From Symbiodinium natans (Eukaryota > Sar > Dinophyceae > Suessiales > Symbiodiniaceae), in NCBI GenBank assembly GCA_905221605.1, contig CAJNDS010001669.1, forward strand, positions 304,001 to 368,000: a stretch of DNA of 64,000 bases, given 5' to 3'. Made by a program: the position numbers and the translations under genes. Positions 22,021-32,488 of this stretch are shown here, one piece after another. Numbering within the stretch: the first letter of the stretch is position 1; each line of letters starts with the position of its first letter. The notes below the pieces were generated by a model. It worked only from the letters and a program-made list of their open reading frames with translations. It ran no database searches and was not told the origin of the DNA.

Positions 22021-22611
22021 TGTGTACCCAAAGGGCCCAATACCCCGTAAGCAATGACGAGACCTTAGCTCATAAGAAGATGCGCTAATCACATCGCTCA
22101 AAGCGTATACTCCATAATTCGGGAGAAACCCTAGCTTCAGGGCTCCTGTGGTTGCTTGCCTGTGAGCGAGGTTGTTCAGAAACCCTAAACTCTGCAATGA
22201 GTCCGGAGCAACAATGCCGTCGCAAGCCGTGGTGTTCTGCAGCCTCTCAGGGCACCTTGCGCGTAAAAAGGATCCCAAAAGGGGGTTTCCGATTTCGGGT
22301 TTAGGGTTTGGGTTGCCCCCCCCACCACCACCAGAAGATAGAACAGGGTATGTTAAGGTACCAGGGTACCTCTTAGCCCGAAGTCCTTAAACCTTACCCC
22401 CCCCCCCTCCCGAGCACCTGGGATCTGATAGGGAGCGTTGTTCACAAGTTTACATCGAGGGGTTTCAGTATGAGCGCGGCTAGTCCTAAAGGCACATGAT
22501 TTAAGGTCCTGAGCCCTGGACCCTTTTGCACCTGGACCTCTTGACTCTTGCCGGGCCCTTGTGAAGCCTAAACCTAAACCCTAAACCCAAAACCCTAAAC
22601 CCTAAACCCCC

Positions 22612-22708
22612 CAAAAGCTAGAAACCCTGAAGCCGTACACCCTCACATCCCATGAAGCCCAGCAGGACCGAAGCCTAAAGAACCAACTCAAAGCTCTCAA
22701 CTCGGATT
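22612..22708 (+). CDS. Exon candidate
   Basis: Plus-strand frame KLETLKPYTLTSHEAQQDRS then LKNQLKALNSDLG runs into a TTTAGGG array. Hydrophilic and possibly helical. Family unknown. Confidence 0.3.
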
Positions 22709-22785
22709 TAGGGTTTAGGGTCTAGGGTCTAGGGTCTAGGGTCTAGGGTTTAGGGTTTAGGGTTTAGGGTTTAGGGTGTAGGTTA

Positions 22786-22897
22786 AACAACTATTTGCTT
22801 AAGATCCCCTCCAAAAAAAGATAATGATCCCTGTAATGCCCTTGTAAGGAAGAACATGTATTCTATTTTTTTTGGGGGGGGCCTTAAGCACACAATA
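22786..22897. mobile_element. MITE family B
   Basis: Ends AACTATTTGCTTAAGATCCC and GGGCCTTAAGCACACAATAG, with T and G runs in the loop. Confidence 0.75.
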
Positions 22898-23699
22898 GGT
22901 CTTAAACCACACAGGGATCCCTTAAACACAAAACCCTTTGATTTAAGGTATATATCCCTTAGGGGGTGTTCAGGTCTCTTTGGATTTAAGTTCTAATCTC
23001 TGATATTTTGGAGGCGTTTAAGGGCTCGCTGGGCACTTTGAAGCCTTCTTGACTTAGGTAAGTCGGGCTAGTACAAGGGATTGTCAATCATAGGGTTTAG
23101 GGTTGGTTTACCCTAAACCCTAAACCCTAAACCCTAAACCCTTGCTAAGGGAACTATGTAGAGTTACTACGTGAAAAAGGGCACCCCAATCACCCCCCCA
23201 AACCCGCGCAGCCTCTGAACGAAGAGGCGGCCAGGCTCCGAAGCCTAGAGGACCGAGGGGTTTAGGGTTTAGGGTTAGGGTTTCGCGCGACAACCCGAAA
23301 AATGAGGAATAAGGTGCGGGCGCCGGGCTTTTGAAGGACCCTAAACCCTAAACCCGAAACCCTAAACCCTAAGCCTACTCTGGGCTTCGGGGCTTCAGGC
23401 TCGGGGTGTATAGGGCTTTGAGATGGTGACAGGTCCCAGGCAGCATTCAATGTCCAAGTGAGGGTTTAGGGCTTAGGGTTTAGGGTTTCGGGTGTGCTTC
23501 TTCTGTACTGCGGGAGTTGATCTGCGATGTGGGCTCTTTCTTGTTGGGCCTTTTCTTTGAAGTTTTAGGGTTTAGGGTTCCTTAACAACAGTTTTTCGAA
23601 TACCGAAAAGATCACACATTTCTAGATCAACCCAATGTGGATGACTGTAGTCCGCTGCGAAACCATACGTGGGATCGTCAACTTCCGAGGTGACACCCA

Positions 23700-23806
23700 G
23701 CCAGACCAAAACCCCTAAATTAAGCAAGATTCCTTAAACCATATATAGGGATCCTTAGTAAGATTTAAGGAAGATTCCTGAATTTAGGGGTATTGGGCTC
23801 TTCGGG
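23700..23806. mobile_element. MITE family F
   Basis: Core TTCCTTAAACCATATATAGGGATCC and end AATTTAGGGGTATTGGGCTC. F is the commonest MITE here; clear copies at 28105-28220, 30181-30300, 38770-38895 and 45600-45780. Confidence 0.72.
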
Positions 23807-23824
23807 CAAAGGGTACCTTTCTGT

Positions 23825-24112
23825 TTACTTAGGTCTACTTGCAAGAGAAAGGGGCCTGGACAAAGGTAGGGCTGGCCACCTGGTTCCTTCTGCTAGTACT
23901 TGAAGGTTCATGGTACTTACTAACCACTTATCACTGGGCTTATAACCCTACTTATAATAGGGATAACCCCTATAAGGCCCTTTAGGGGTATTATAAGTAG
24001 GGTTATAAGTACAGTTATAAGTGGTTAGTAAGTACCATGAACCTTCAAGTAGTAGTGACCCAACATGGCCCGCCCTTTTTGCACACCACGTCGCGTCCAT
24101 CTGCTGAAGCAC
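23825..24112 (-). CDS. Two-exon gene end with a MITE A as its intron
   Basis: Exon 24112-24043 follows the acceptor CTGTGGGCAG|G and reads VLQQMDATWCAKRAGHVGSL then LLE. Exon 23898-23825 reads LAEGTRWPALPLSRPLSLAS then RPK before TAA. The 144-bp intron (24042-23899) is the whole family A MITE minus its outer 7 bp: it starts GTTCATGG and ends CCTTCAAG. The phases match (1 then 2). No protein family recognised, so this is a structural inference. Confidence 0.42.
23897..24052. mobile_element. MITE family A, near-perfect hairpin
   Basis: Left arm TACTTGAAGGTTCATGGTAC, right arm GTACCATGAACCTTCAAGTA, with almost all of the 150 bp in inverted repeat. TA on each side fits a 2-bp target duplication. 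Confidence 0.93.
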
Positions 24113-24559
24113 CTGCCCACAGCTTGCAGGGCTGTGTTCCCTCAACTCTGAGCCCCAAACCAGAAACCAGGTGGGAAAGCTCCTCGTTCACTATCACCCT
24201 ACCAAAAAGATTAAAAATCAGATCCTAAGCCGGGGACCTTCCATCTCACAGGACAGGCACAAGCGTTCTCTGTCGTTCTCTGTTGGGTACCTCGCCTACC
24301 TCCACACCCCTCCGCAAACATACACGGGTCTGGTACATTCCGGTCCGGAATGCCCGATACCCCTCAACTACCCCTCAATTGAGGAATCGAGGAGCCCTTT
24401 CCAGTTTCGAGGTCTAGTCCTTACACACGAGGGTTTAGGGTTTAGGGTTTAGGACCCTAAGTTAAGGGGCACAGGGTTTCTGTGCATATTCCGTATGCGC
24501 AGCTACATCCCCGCGCAGAGATGCAGGAACCAGGTACATCCACATCAGACCATTCATAC

Positions 24560-24617
24560 CTGCTCAAACCGCTCCAGAAAAAACTGCATATCCAGCGGGT
24601 CTGCGACCACTGTTGCA
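24560..24617 (-). CDS. Exon candidate with canonical splice sites
   Basis: Acceptor TTACTTCCTTCGTAG and donor CAG|GTATGA bound a frame TVVADPLDMQFFLERFEQ. It is upstream of, and on the same strand as, 24112-23825, so it could be part of the same gene. Confidence 0.4.
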
Positions 24618-24861
24618 CTACGAAGGAAGTAAGTTCCCGAAGATCCCAGAACAACACCAGAATTAGCTCAAAAACCTATGTCCCTAAACTCCAACACGAC
24701 AAAACTATAGCCCTTAACCCTATAACCCTCGATGCCAAAACGAGGTAACCCTTTGAACCCGTAAAGTATAACCCAAACCTTAAAGCCCTACAACCCCACG
24801 ACTTCTAACCTCACCCCTTTTTGAGATGCTTTAAGTGCAGACTTGCCTTACCCTAAGCTAT

Positions 24862-24966
24862 AAACCCTAAACCCTAAACCCTAAACCCTAAACCCTAAAC
24901 CCTAAACCCTAAACCCTAAACCCTAAACCCTAAACCCTAAACCCTAAACCCTAAACCCTAAACCCT
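24862..24966. repeat. CCCTAAA array
   Basis: About 15 uninterrupted CCCTAAA units. Confidence 0.95.
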
Positions 24967-25640
24967 AGCCTGGAGGGCCCCACGAGATCCGTAAGTCGAT
25001 GGAGAAGTCACGGTGAACTCCTTTGTGGGGGGTTGGTTTGGGGTTGGGTACTTTTAGGGTTTAGGGTTGAGGGTTTAGGGTTTAGGGTTTAGGGTTTAGG
25101 GAAACTACTTCGTCTACTTTTCCCCACTTAGAGAACTTAGACTTAGAGGGCTCATGAGTGCATTTATAATTGGGGCTATAAGTACTCTGAACCTGCAAGT
25201 AGGTAGCACGGTATCGGGTTGAGGGTTTCGGGCTTAAGGGATATTGACTCCCTTTGGGAGGGTTGGTCTAGGTGATAGGGCTTAGGGATTAAGGTGTAGG
25301 GTTGCTGACTTCCTTTGTGGGGGGGGGTGGGGGGGGTGGTTCAGGGTATAGGGTTAAACCCTTGAAGGCTACATCCTGGTTTAGGGGTTGGACTTTAGGG
25401 TATCTAGTAGGGTGAGGACCTGAACTAAATTCAGGGGTTTAGGGCTGCGAGGTTTGCACCCCGCTGAATTTCGGAGGATACCTAAACCCTAAACCCTAAA
25501 CCCTAAACCCTAAACCCCTCTTAGTTTCATGATGAGGGCTCTTCTCAGTGCAGCAGCACAGAGAGCAGGCCTCGGGAAGCGGCAGCCTGGTCCCAGCTCC
25601 CAGCACAGGCGCTGCTTCAGGGTTTAGGGTTTAGGGTTAG

Positions 25641-25856
25641 TATAATGAGGAAGAGGTCCCTGGCGAGATTCTGAAAAGCTACAATCTTGGTATGATCACG
25701 AAATGCTGGAGAATGAAATCAGGCGTGCTCAGATGTGAAGGCCTCATACTCCCAGTCTGCGAGGAAGATCTCGATACTCATAAATTGCAAGTGCTGAAGC
25801 CAAAGATGAACTGCATCACCGACTCCACCAACCCTCCGAAATTCCTGAAACCCTAA
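25641..25856 (+). CDS. Long exon candidate, 71 codons
   Basis: Starts at TTAG|TATAATGAG after a TTTAGGG array and stays open for over 200 bp: NEEEVPGEILKSYNLGMITK, WRMKSGVLRCEGLILPVCEE, LQVLKPKMNCITDSTNPPK. It reads into a CCCTAAA array at its 3' end, where a donor or the TAA may end it. One of the longest clean frames in the window. Family unknown. The next candidate is 25876-25963. Confidence 0.48.
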   Translation, partial: YNEEEVPGEILKSYNLGMITKCWRMKSGVLRCEGLILPVCEEDLDTHKLQVLKPKMNCITDSTNPPKFLKP

Positions 25857-25875
25857 ACCCTAAACCCTAAACGGT

Positions 25876-25963
25876 TCAGGCGAGAATCGAAATACTCCGG
25901 GAGCTGAGGCAAGCGAAGATCGCCAGCAACAAAGCTGGCATTCAGACCTGTGGAGGTTTAGGG
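25876..25963 (+). CDS. Exon candidate
   Basis: Plus-strand frame VQARIEILRELRQAKIASNK then AGIQTCGG, with a heptad-like helix. Lies between CCCTAAA and TTTAGGG arrays. Confidence 0.35.
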
Positions 25964-26003
25964 TTTAGGGTTTAGGGTTTCGTCTTTAGGGTTTAGGGCT
26001 ACT

Positions 26004-26128
26004 ACTTGGAGGTTCATTTGGGCAGTTCTAAGTTGGGTTAGAAGTATGGTACTGTAGCTATACCTATAAGACCCTATTCAGGGTACATGTAACACTACTT
26101 ACGGCTACCCATAATGAACCTTCAAGTA
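26004..26128. mobile_element. MITE family A
   Basis: Ends ACTTGGAGGTTCATTTGGGC and CCCATAATGAACCTTCAAGTA, preceded and followed by TA. Confidence 0.82.
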
Positions 26129-26177
26129 TAGTTGCCTATCGAATCAGATGGGGCATGTTGTGCTTCATTTTCTATAG

Positions 26178-26306
26178 GGACTATGAGGTGATTGATTATA
26201 TTGGTCGTTGTTTAGCGCATGTGGCACACAACATGTGGCTGCAAGGCAATCGTCTTTCTGCTGCCGGGGGCGGGGGTGGAGGGGTGGGCGGCGTGTTCTC
26301 TCATGC
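26178..26306 (+). CDS. Exon candidate with glycine tract
   Basis: Acceptor TGTGCTTCATTTTCTATAG, then DYEVIDYIGRCLAHVAHNMW, LQGNRLSAAG and a Gly-rich end. Open until it meets the next CCCTAAA array. Family unknown. Confidence 0.36.
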
Positions 26307-26494
26307 CCTAAACCCTAAACCCTAAACCCTAAACCCTGAAAACCCAGACCTCTGGAAGGATGCGAAAGGTAGAAGCCCCAAATAGTACCCTCTACTACTC
26401 TTAAGTCACTCTTGGGAACCTTTCAAGAGATCATGATCCTCAACCTAAACCCGAAACCGTACTACTCTTGGGCCATTAGGAACCCTTCAAGGGA

Positions 26495-26582
26495 TCCTAA
26501 ACCCTAAACCCTAAGCCCTAAGCCCTAAGCCCTAAGCCCTAAGCCCTAAGCCCTAAGCCCTAAACCCTAAACCCTAAACCCT
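26495..26582. repeat. CCCTAAA array with CCCTAAG sub-block
   Basis: A homogeneous CCCTAAG block (about 26512-26560) is bracketed by CCCTAAA units. Confidence 0.9.
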
Positions 26583-26599
26583 GAGCAGAGTTGGGGAGG

Positions 26600-26946
26600 A
26601 ACCCTTCAAGGGATCTACTTCTTGGATGCTCCCAGGGGTGTGGAAAGTTGCCCCCCGGATCTTGCAAGTCAAGGATTCCCGCAGTGACCGATCTGCACCC
26701 CAACTCTGTTCAGGGTTTAGGGTTTAGGGTTTAAGGTTTAGGGTTTAGGGTTTGCTGGGTCAGACGGGCGGCGCTCTTGAAACCAGTGTGCCAGTGAGGG
26801 CTCATCTTGGCCGAACCAATGGCCAACACCTGTTCAGAGGTAGGGTTTAGGGTTTAGGGTTTCGGGTTTAGGGTTTAGGGTTTGGGGGGACGCGATCCGC
26901 AGGGTAAACTTGTGCACTGTAGAGGCATCTGGTTCTGTCACTGCAA
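26600..26946 (-). CDS. Three exon candidates downstream of the hydrolase
   Basis: Minus-strand frames at 26946-26884 (TEPDASTVHKFTLRIASPQ, after TTGCAG), 26829-26758 (VLAIGSAKMSPHWHTGFKSA, after CTGAACAG|G) and 26713-about 26620 (SWGADRSLRESLTCKIRGAT, after CTGAACAG). They lie on the hydrolase strand just past its last exon and could be its C-terminal part. No motif proves it. Confidence 0.35.
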
Positions 26947-27026
26947 TTGCACCACTACTTGTATGGCAACTACGCATATACAGCCCTACTTAGGGTACAT
27001 ACCCCAGACCCCAAACCTTAGGATGT

Positions 27027-27112
27027 CCCCACTTATACTAACAGTCCTTAATAGGGATTATAGTACCCCTTATAATAATCCCCACTAACGACTGATGGTA
27101 CAAGGGGGAACA
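27027..27112. mobile_element. MITE family C
   Basis: Ends GATGTCCCCACTTATACTAACAG and GATGGTACAAGGGGGAACAT, with the AGTCCTTAATAGGGATTATAG core. Confidence 0.78.
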
Positions 27113-27126
27113 TGCGAACCCAAGCC

Positions 27127-29766
27127 CCAAACTGCAGGAGCGCCTGGAAGTTCCACGGCTTTCACGGTGCTCTCTTTCTGCCTGGTCTCGAAGAGCTGTT
27201 GAAAAGCTTTCACGTGGTGCGATTTCCTAACCCTAAACCCCAAACCCTAAAACCCTAAACCCTACAAACCCTAAAACCCTATATAAACCCCAAACCCTAA
27301 ACCTCTGTGCTAATAAGCTGCCCGGCTGACTCCAGGAGGCGAACCATGTTGCGGGGTTGCGTTGGAGGCACATTGTCGTCCTGGCAAGCGGCCATCGCCT
27401 ATCTGGTTCCAGCAGCACGGTCTTAGGATTGTTTAGTGTTAGGGCCTTAGGGCATTGGGTGCAGTACAGTTCTGCCAGGTTATTCCACATTCTATACTTG
27501 ATGATGCAGGGCACAACGGTGGACAGTTGGTCTTAAGATGTCCTTGCTTCCGTAAATCACGAGCATCGGTACGCCAACCAGGTTCTCGTGCGCGAAATCC
27601 TTCAAGAGCCGAACTACAGGAACACATGAGCTAGCTGCTGCTGTCTGCTACCAGTCGCTGCTCTTGCGCGGCATATGGGCATTTCCCAAAATAGGGGTCA
27701 TAATCCCTTTCATACCCAGATAGAATAGAATCCCCTTAAAGGGACCCCCAAAAAGGGTACCCCTATTTTCGGAAAACACCATATCCCCAAGATTTCCGAG
27801 TCTGCTTTGTCGAGCAAGCGTCCGCGGCGTGTTCGAAGCGAACTTCTTCCAGCAAGCCGCGACGGGTTCCATCCAGCAGGCCTCGTGGCACAAGGAGACA
27901 TTCAAAGCTACCAGGGACTCCGTACCACTTGACCATGGAATATTCCGTAAATTGTAATCGGGTTCCTTATATGGTCTAAGGAATAGTCCTTAATTTATTG
28001 AGGGGCACTGAAGTCTCTGGGTACGCTGAGTATGCCGCACCAGCGCACGGCTCCAACCACCAAATGCATCACATCCCTATGTCTCATCTGCAGTCTCCAG
28101 CTCCAGAATACCCCAAGAGATCTTTACTGTTTTATTAAGGCATATACCTTAAATCATGCTAAGGAGCCCTATATAGTTTAAGGTATCTTCCTTCATTCAG
28201 CGGCTTCGGGGGCTCTGAGTACCCTGTCCCCCTTCCCAAAAATCGCAGCGCCAGCCGCCGGAGTGCGAGTCCCCGGAATAGGCGTTCAGAGACGGCCAGC
28301 CCGAGGCGCAGGCAGCACCCAGCAGCAGGTCCTTCGAAAACCCAACGGACTATGCCCTTAAGTCACATACGGGTAGTTCTCTAAGTAAGGGCCCCTTTGT
28401 GGGCCCTACATATAGTACGGCACCGTTGTGATAAGGACCCCAAAAAAGGGGCCCTATGTCAGGGAAGCACCCATGTTGGGACCCTCCCCTAAACCCCAAA
28501 CCCCGATATTTAAGGGGTAGTGGAGTCTGTGGAATTCAGCCAGCATGAGGTAGTTGCTTACCCAAACAGCCCAAGACCCCATATTACTAAGGGCGATACC
28601 TTCAACCGTCGGAAAGACCCCGTTTTTGGCTTAAGGTACCTGGCTAAACGCCCCTACCCCAAAAACCCTAACCCCAAACCTAAACCCCAAACCTAAGGTA
28701 CCTTCCCTTATTTGAGGAATACTGGGCTCACTACTTACCCCCCTGCAGACCGGGTCCGGAAAGTGGCTGGCGAAAACGAAGCAGCCGTGGCCACCCATAG
28801 AGTGCCCTTGCCACACTCGCAGTCTTGAGAGGGGTTTAGGGTTTAGGGTCTGGGCGGGGTACGTGGAGGTTCATTGGTAGTTATTAGCTACCGTACTTAC
28901 AGCGGATTGTAGTATTGTAGTATGTTTTAGGGGTATACTGTTGGACCCGCTTTAGTACAGGCCTCCACTATAGAGGCAGGTCTGCGGCGCAATTCAGGAA
29001 TCTCTCTGGATCATGTGACTGTTTGGGGGTCCTGGCTGGGGTCAGTCCTGAGGGCGCCTTTCAACCGAAAACTGCAACAATTTGTCGGGAGGGTATAAAC
29101 TGGTGCTTGTCCAGGATGAACATGAATAGGGGTTTAGGGTTTAGGGTTTGGGGTTTAGGGTATAGTCCTGAACTACGGGGGATGGGCTGTCTGGGAGATG
29201 ACCGCCTGTGACCAACACGCGGGTGTCGTCCAAGTTGTGCGTCCGCCGCCTTTCGGTGGCATTGCCTGGGGCTCCTGACCGAAAAAACTACTTCTGCGGG
29301 TCTCTAAGCCACATGGGGATCCTAGTTCTGAGTTCCCGTTTTTTCCTCAATTCAGGGAAATGGGCTCCTTAATGTCTTGCCCTAAACCCTAAACCCTAAA
29401 ATTCACAGGTTGACGCCTCTTCGCCTTTACAAGCACCTGAAGCCGGAAAGCCATGTTCGGTTACTTCGCACCCTAAACCCTAAAGCCTAAACCCTAAACC
29501 CTAACCACTGGGCTACGAAGGTTAAGGGTTCTCCCCAAAGATCCCAATACCCCTGAATCAAGGAATATTAGCCCTTAAATCATACGCATGACCCCTGTGT
29601 AGTCTAAGGTCTATTCCTAAACCCTAAAGCCTAAAGCCTAAAGCCTAAACCTTGATTAAGAGGTTTTGGGCTCTCTGGGCCCCGATGGCAGTGGCCGAGA
29701 AAGCGTGCGGACGTCCTGGTAGAACGTCGCGAACATATCGGAGGGCACCCAAGGCATTGTCCAGGC
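27127..29766 (-). CDS. Alpha/beta serine hydrolase, S9-like, partial, split into short exons
   Basis: Predicted serine hydrolase or peptidase of the prolyl-oligopeptidase-like type. Exons in transcript order: 29766-29716 (LDNALGALRYVRDVLP), 29265-29206 (NLDDTRVLVT), 28806-28751 (nucleophile elbow GHSMGGHG then ASHFPDP), 28331-about 28240 (LLGAACASGWPSLNAYSGD), 27613-27543 (NLVGVPMLVIYGSK), 27380-27303 (DDNVPPTQPRNMVRLLESAG) and probably 27195-27127 (VKAVELPGAPA). The order helix, strand, GHSMGG, ASGW, PMLVIYGSKDDNVPP matches this fold. The serine of GHSMGG is the expected nucleophile and an Asp of KDDN the expected acid; the histidine is not located. Donors include GA (after 29716), GC (after 29206), GT (after 28751), GA (after 27543) and GT at a telomere-type array (after 27303). 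A possible extra exon lies at 27900-27790. Substrate unknown. Confidence 0.78.
28105..28220. mobile_element. MITE family F
   Basis: CCCAAGAGATCTTT ... ACCTTAAATCATGC ... TTTAAGGTATCTTCCTTCATTCAG ... GGGGGCTCTGAG. It lies in an intron of the hydrolase, right after exon 28331. Confidence 0.6.
28368..28475. mobile_element. MITE family J
   Basis: Ends GGGTAGTTCTCTAAGTAAGG and a GGGAAGCACCCATG remnant. The cleaner copy at 32750-32852 has both GTAGTTCTCTAAATGAGGG and TTATTTAGAGAACTATCC. Confidence 0.5.
29510..29680. mobile_element. MITE family F carrying a repeat array
   Basis: Left part CCCAAAGATCCCAATACCCCTG, right part GGTTTTGGGCTCTCTGGG; between them CCCTAAA/GCCTAAA units (29622-29652) interrupt the right arm. 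Confidence 0.65.
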
Positions 29767-30180
29767 CTGCTTAGGGTTTAGGGTTTAGGATTTGGGGTTT
29801 AGGGTTACTTATCCTTATAGCCCTACTTAGGGTACTTATAACCCTGCCTATAACTACCCATGAAGCCCCAAGTCTATAACAAGTTCAGAGTGACACCGCA
29901 CGCGGTCCCAGGGAATTAGGTACTTTCTAGAACCCTATTTTAGGGATCATATAGGGTGCCTAACCCCTAATGTTGTACTAAGAACCAGTACTTGGAGGGT
30001 CGGGGGACTTAGTAAGTAGTTCTTGCGTCGGGTTATTAAGCAGAATAGCCCACATTCGGGCTCCTGTCGGGTTACTTATATGTCCACTTGGTACCTACCC
30101 ACTAGGTTCCCCGATCCTCGTTCATAATACAGAATTAGGGATTAGGTACCCTATACAACACCCTCTTCTATAAAACCCGG

Positions 30181-30300
30181 AGAACCCCCAAACCCCTGAA
30201 TTAAGGAATATTTCTTAAACCATATAGGGATCCCTAGTATGGTTTACGGCATAGTCCTTAAGTCCGTGATTTTTAAAGGGGTTTTAAGGGCTCCTTGGAC
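30181..30300. mobile_element. MITE family F
   Basis: Starts at CCCGGAGAACCCCCAAACCCC; has the core TTAAGGAATATTTCTTAAACC and CATATAGGGATCCCTAGTATGG. It lies between a nested MITE pair (29920-30175, a family A copy inside a TAGGGATTAGGTACC hairpin) and the A copy at 30316. Confidence 0.62.
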
Positions 30301-30315
30301 ACTTCAAAGAACCCG

Positions 30316-30520
30316 TACTTGGAGGTTCAGGGTACTTATGACGCTAATTATAACTGTACTTATAAGCCCTGCAAGTCCCCTAAGTAGGTTATAAGTAGAC
30401 TTATAACTGTGGTTATAAGTACCCATGAACCTCCTAGTAGCCCTAAACCCTAAACCCTAAACCCTAAACCCTAACCCCTAAACCCTTAATTGTGGTTATA
30501 AGTACACATGAACCTCCAAG
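30316..30520. mobile_element. MITE family A with its right end duplicated across an array
   Basis: Full element 30316-30439, then a CCCTAAA array (30441-30487), then a second copy of only the right end (GTGGTTATAAGTACACATGAACCTCCAAG). The array therefore sits between two copies of about 30 bp. Confidence 0.7.
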
Positions 30521-30633
30521 CAAGCTTGCGGCGCCTGGGCCCTCCCAATCGGTGCCCCAGTGCCAGCGATTGGTCGGCTGCACAAGCCAAGCGCTGTAGG
30601 GGAAGCCCTCCCTGGAATGGGTACCCGTTTTCG

Positions 30634-30788
30634 GTTTAGGGTTTAGGGTTTAGGGTTTAGGGTTTGGGTTTAGGGTTTAGGGTTTAGGGTTTAGGGTTTA
30701 GGGTTTAGGGTTTAGGGTTTAGGGTTTAGGGTTTAGGGTTTAGGGTTTAGGGTTTAGGGTTTAGGGTTTAGGGTTTAGGGTTTAGGGC
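30634..30788. repeat. TTTAGGG array flanked by a direct duplication
   Basis: About 21 TTTAGGG units lie between two related sequences that start GGGAAGCCCTCCCTG (30602 and 30799) and run on to GGGTACCC. Confidence 0.85.
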
Positions 30789-31234
30789 CAGGCGCTTTCT
30801 GGGAAGCCCTCCCTGAGATTAAACAGGGTACCCTTTGGCGGTAAAAGGGGCTTATAAGGAAGCCTAAACCCCGAAAAAGGGGAACTAAGGGCCGGCCGGG
30901 ACTGGTCAGGAAAACGTGGTGACTTCAAGCTACACTATCCAACCAGTAAACTAGAGAACTCACATTGCCCTAAACCCTAAACTCTGAGCCCTCAACCCCA
31001 AACTCTGGTGATTTAAGGTCGAGTCTGTAGTCCTTAAGGGGTCTTGGGCTCCGTGTCGGGCAGGTTTGGCGCACTTCTCGAGTTGGCTGGTTAAGGTTAT
31101 TGAGGGATGGTTTGAGCTTCTTGCTCTTGCTTTAGGGATTTAGGGGGTAGGCTTGGGGTTTAGGCACAGGCGCTGGCTGGACCGAGGTTGAGGGGCCCTG
31201 AGCGGTTTGGGGATTTTGGAGTCTAGAGTTTACG

Positions 31235-31535
31235 ACTCGTGTCAATTGACACCTCTCTCTCCTAAATTCTCCAAGTGTCTGCCCGCCCAGCTCATAGCCT
31301 CAGCTGGAGGACGTGGCACTGCACAGACATACAACATCGCAATCACAGAGCAGCCAGTCTATACAACGGGGCACCAGCTCAAAGCCGTAGCTACTAGCCG
31401 ACGTGGCAGGGACAACCTCCGCAGCTGAAGGATCCCACATATTGCGAAAAGGTCGGGCGGCTGTGTCCCCAAACTGGGCCCACGCTGACAGAGGCACCGT
31501 GCAAGGAGAGCATCACTGGGCAGCCCCTGCGCGGG
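31235..31535. CDS. Coding-like block, strand unresolved
   Basis: Plus strand: IASAGGRGTAQTYNIAITEQ, PVYTTGHQLKAVATSRRGRD, then a TGA stop at about 31426. Minus strand: after CCTCTGTCAG, WAQFGDTAARPFRNMWDPSA and more, open for 65 codons. 300 bp free of repeats is unusual here, so one of them is probably real. Confidence 0.35.
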
Positions 31536-32397
31536 CAGGTCCTGCCACTTTCTTTCGGGCTCCGATGCTCGCGAGGTTGGGGCTTAGGGTTTAGGGTTTA
31601 GGGTTTAGGGTTTAGCTGATGATACCAGGCCAAGTGAAAGTAGTCAGTAAGTATATGTACCATGCCATGAGAGCTTCTTGGAGATCTTGGCGATAGGTCT
31701 CGGGGCCGGGAGATAAGACTAACACCTCTCTGACTCTGATATGCTCTCATAATGGCCTGGACTCCATCCACCATCCAGCGAAAACTGGAAGTTGGGAAAG
31801 CCCTAAACCCTAAACCATAAACCCTAAACCCTAAACCCTAAACCCAGGGTTTAGGAATTTGGGTGTAGTGTTGGCCGACTTACTGCGGTGATGATCAACC
31901 ACTTCAAGTTCGTGGGATGCATGCCAGCATTTTTGGTCAGGCCATGAACCTCCAAGTATGCGCAAGGAGTACCGAGGGCTCGACAAACCCTAAACCCTAA
32001 ACCCTAATCTGCGTGCCCGCCCGCGCGAGGCTGTAGCTTCGGGCTTTCGAAGGGTGCAAAGCAAACCGGCCGTGCTGAAGGTCTGTTGCAGCCATATGGG
32101 GTTAGGGTTTAGGGTTTATAGGAGTTCTAGGGTTTCGGGTTTCGGATTTGGGGTTTAGGGTTTAGGGCGACTACTTGAAGGTGAAGGTTCAAGGGTAGTT
32201 ATACCTAGCATTACAAGTCTGAGCGGCACGGTCCTGTTTGCAAGCAGGCTCACATTGGGAGGCGCTGCCCAGAGCTTCTGGATGGAACCTCCGGGTGTAC
32301 TGCCCGACAACCCATGCCGATTACAAGTACAGTTATAAGTGGTTAGTAAGTCCCATGAACCGCCAAGTAGACCCTAAACCCTAAACCCTAAACCCTA

Positions 32398-32470
32398 AAC
32401 CCTACTTTTCTCCGGCCCCGGCCATCGAAGTCTGGGTAGGCCACGAGAAAACCGCGGTCGGGGCTGCGAC
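32398..32470 (-). CDS. Exon candidate, possible N-terminal part of the hydrolase
   Basis: Minus strand reads RSPDRGFLVAYPDFDGRGRR. A GFxVAxPDxxGRG stretch is typical of S9-type hydrolases ahead of the nucleophile elbow, and the strand is right. The distance (2.6 kb) and the intervening candidates make the link tentative. Confidence 0.33.
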
Positions 32471-32488
32471 CTCAGCCGCATGTGATGT

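Noticed and set aside
23833-23865. Plus-strand mini-exon VYLQEKGAWTK with good acceptor and GTAGGG donor
   Set aside because: It overlaps the minus-strand terminal exon that fits the MITE A intron model; only 11 codons.
24985-25020. VHRDFS on the minus strand as a kinase catalytic loop
   Set aside because: No other kinase motif nearby; an overlapping frame (EFTVTSPSTYGSRGALQ) is equally open.
26675-26710. Tubulin-like string VGVQIGHCGN on the minus strand
   Set aside because: A longer, better-placed frame (SWGADRSLRESLTCKIRGAT) covers the same bases after the same acceptor, and no other tubulin motif follows.
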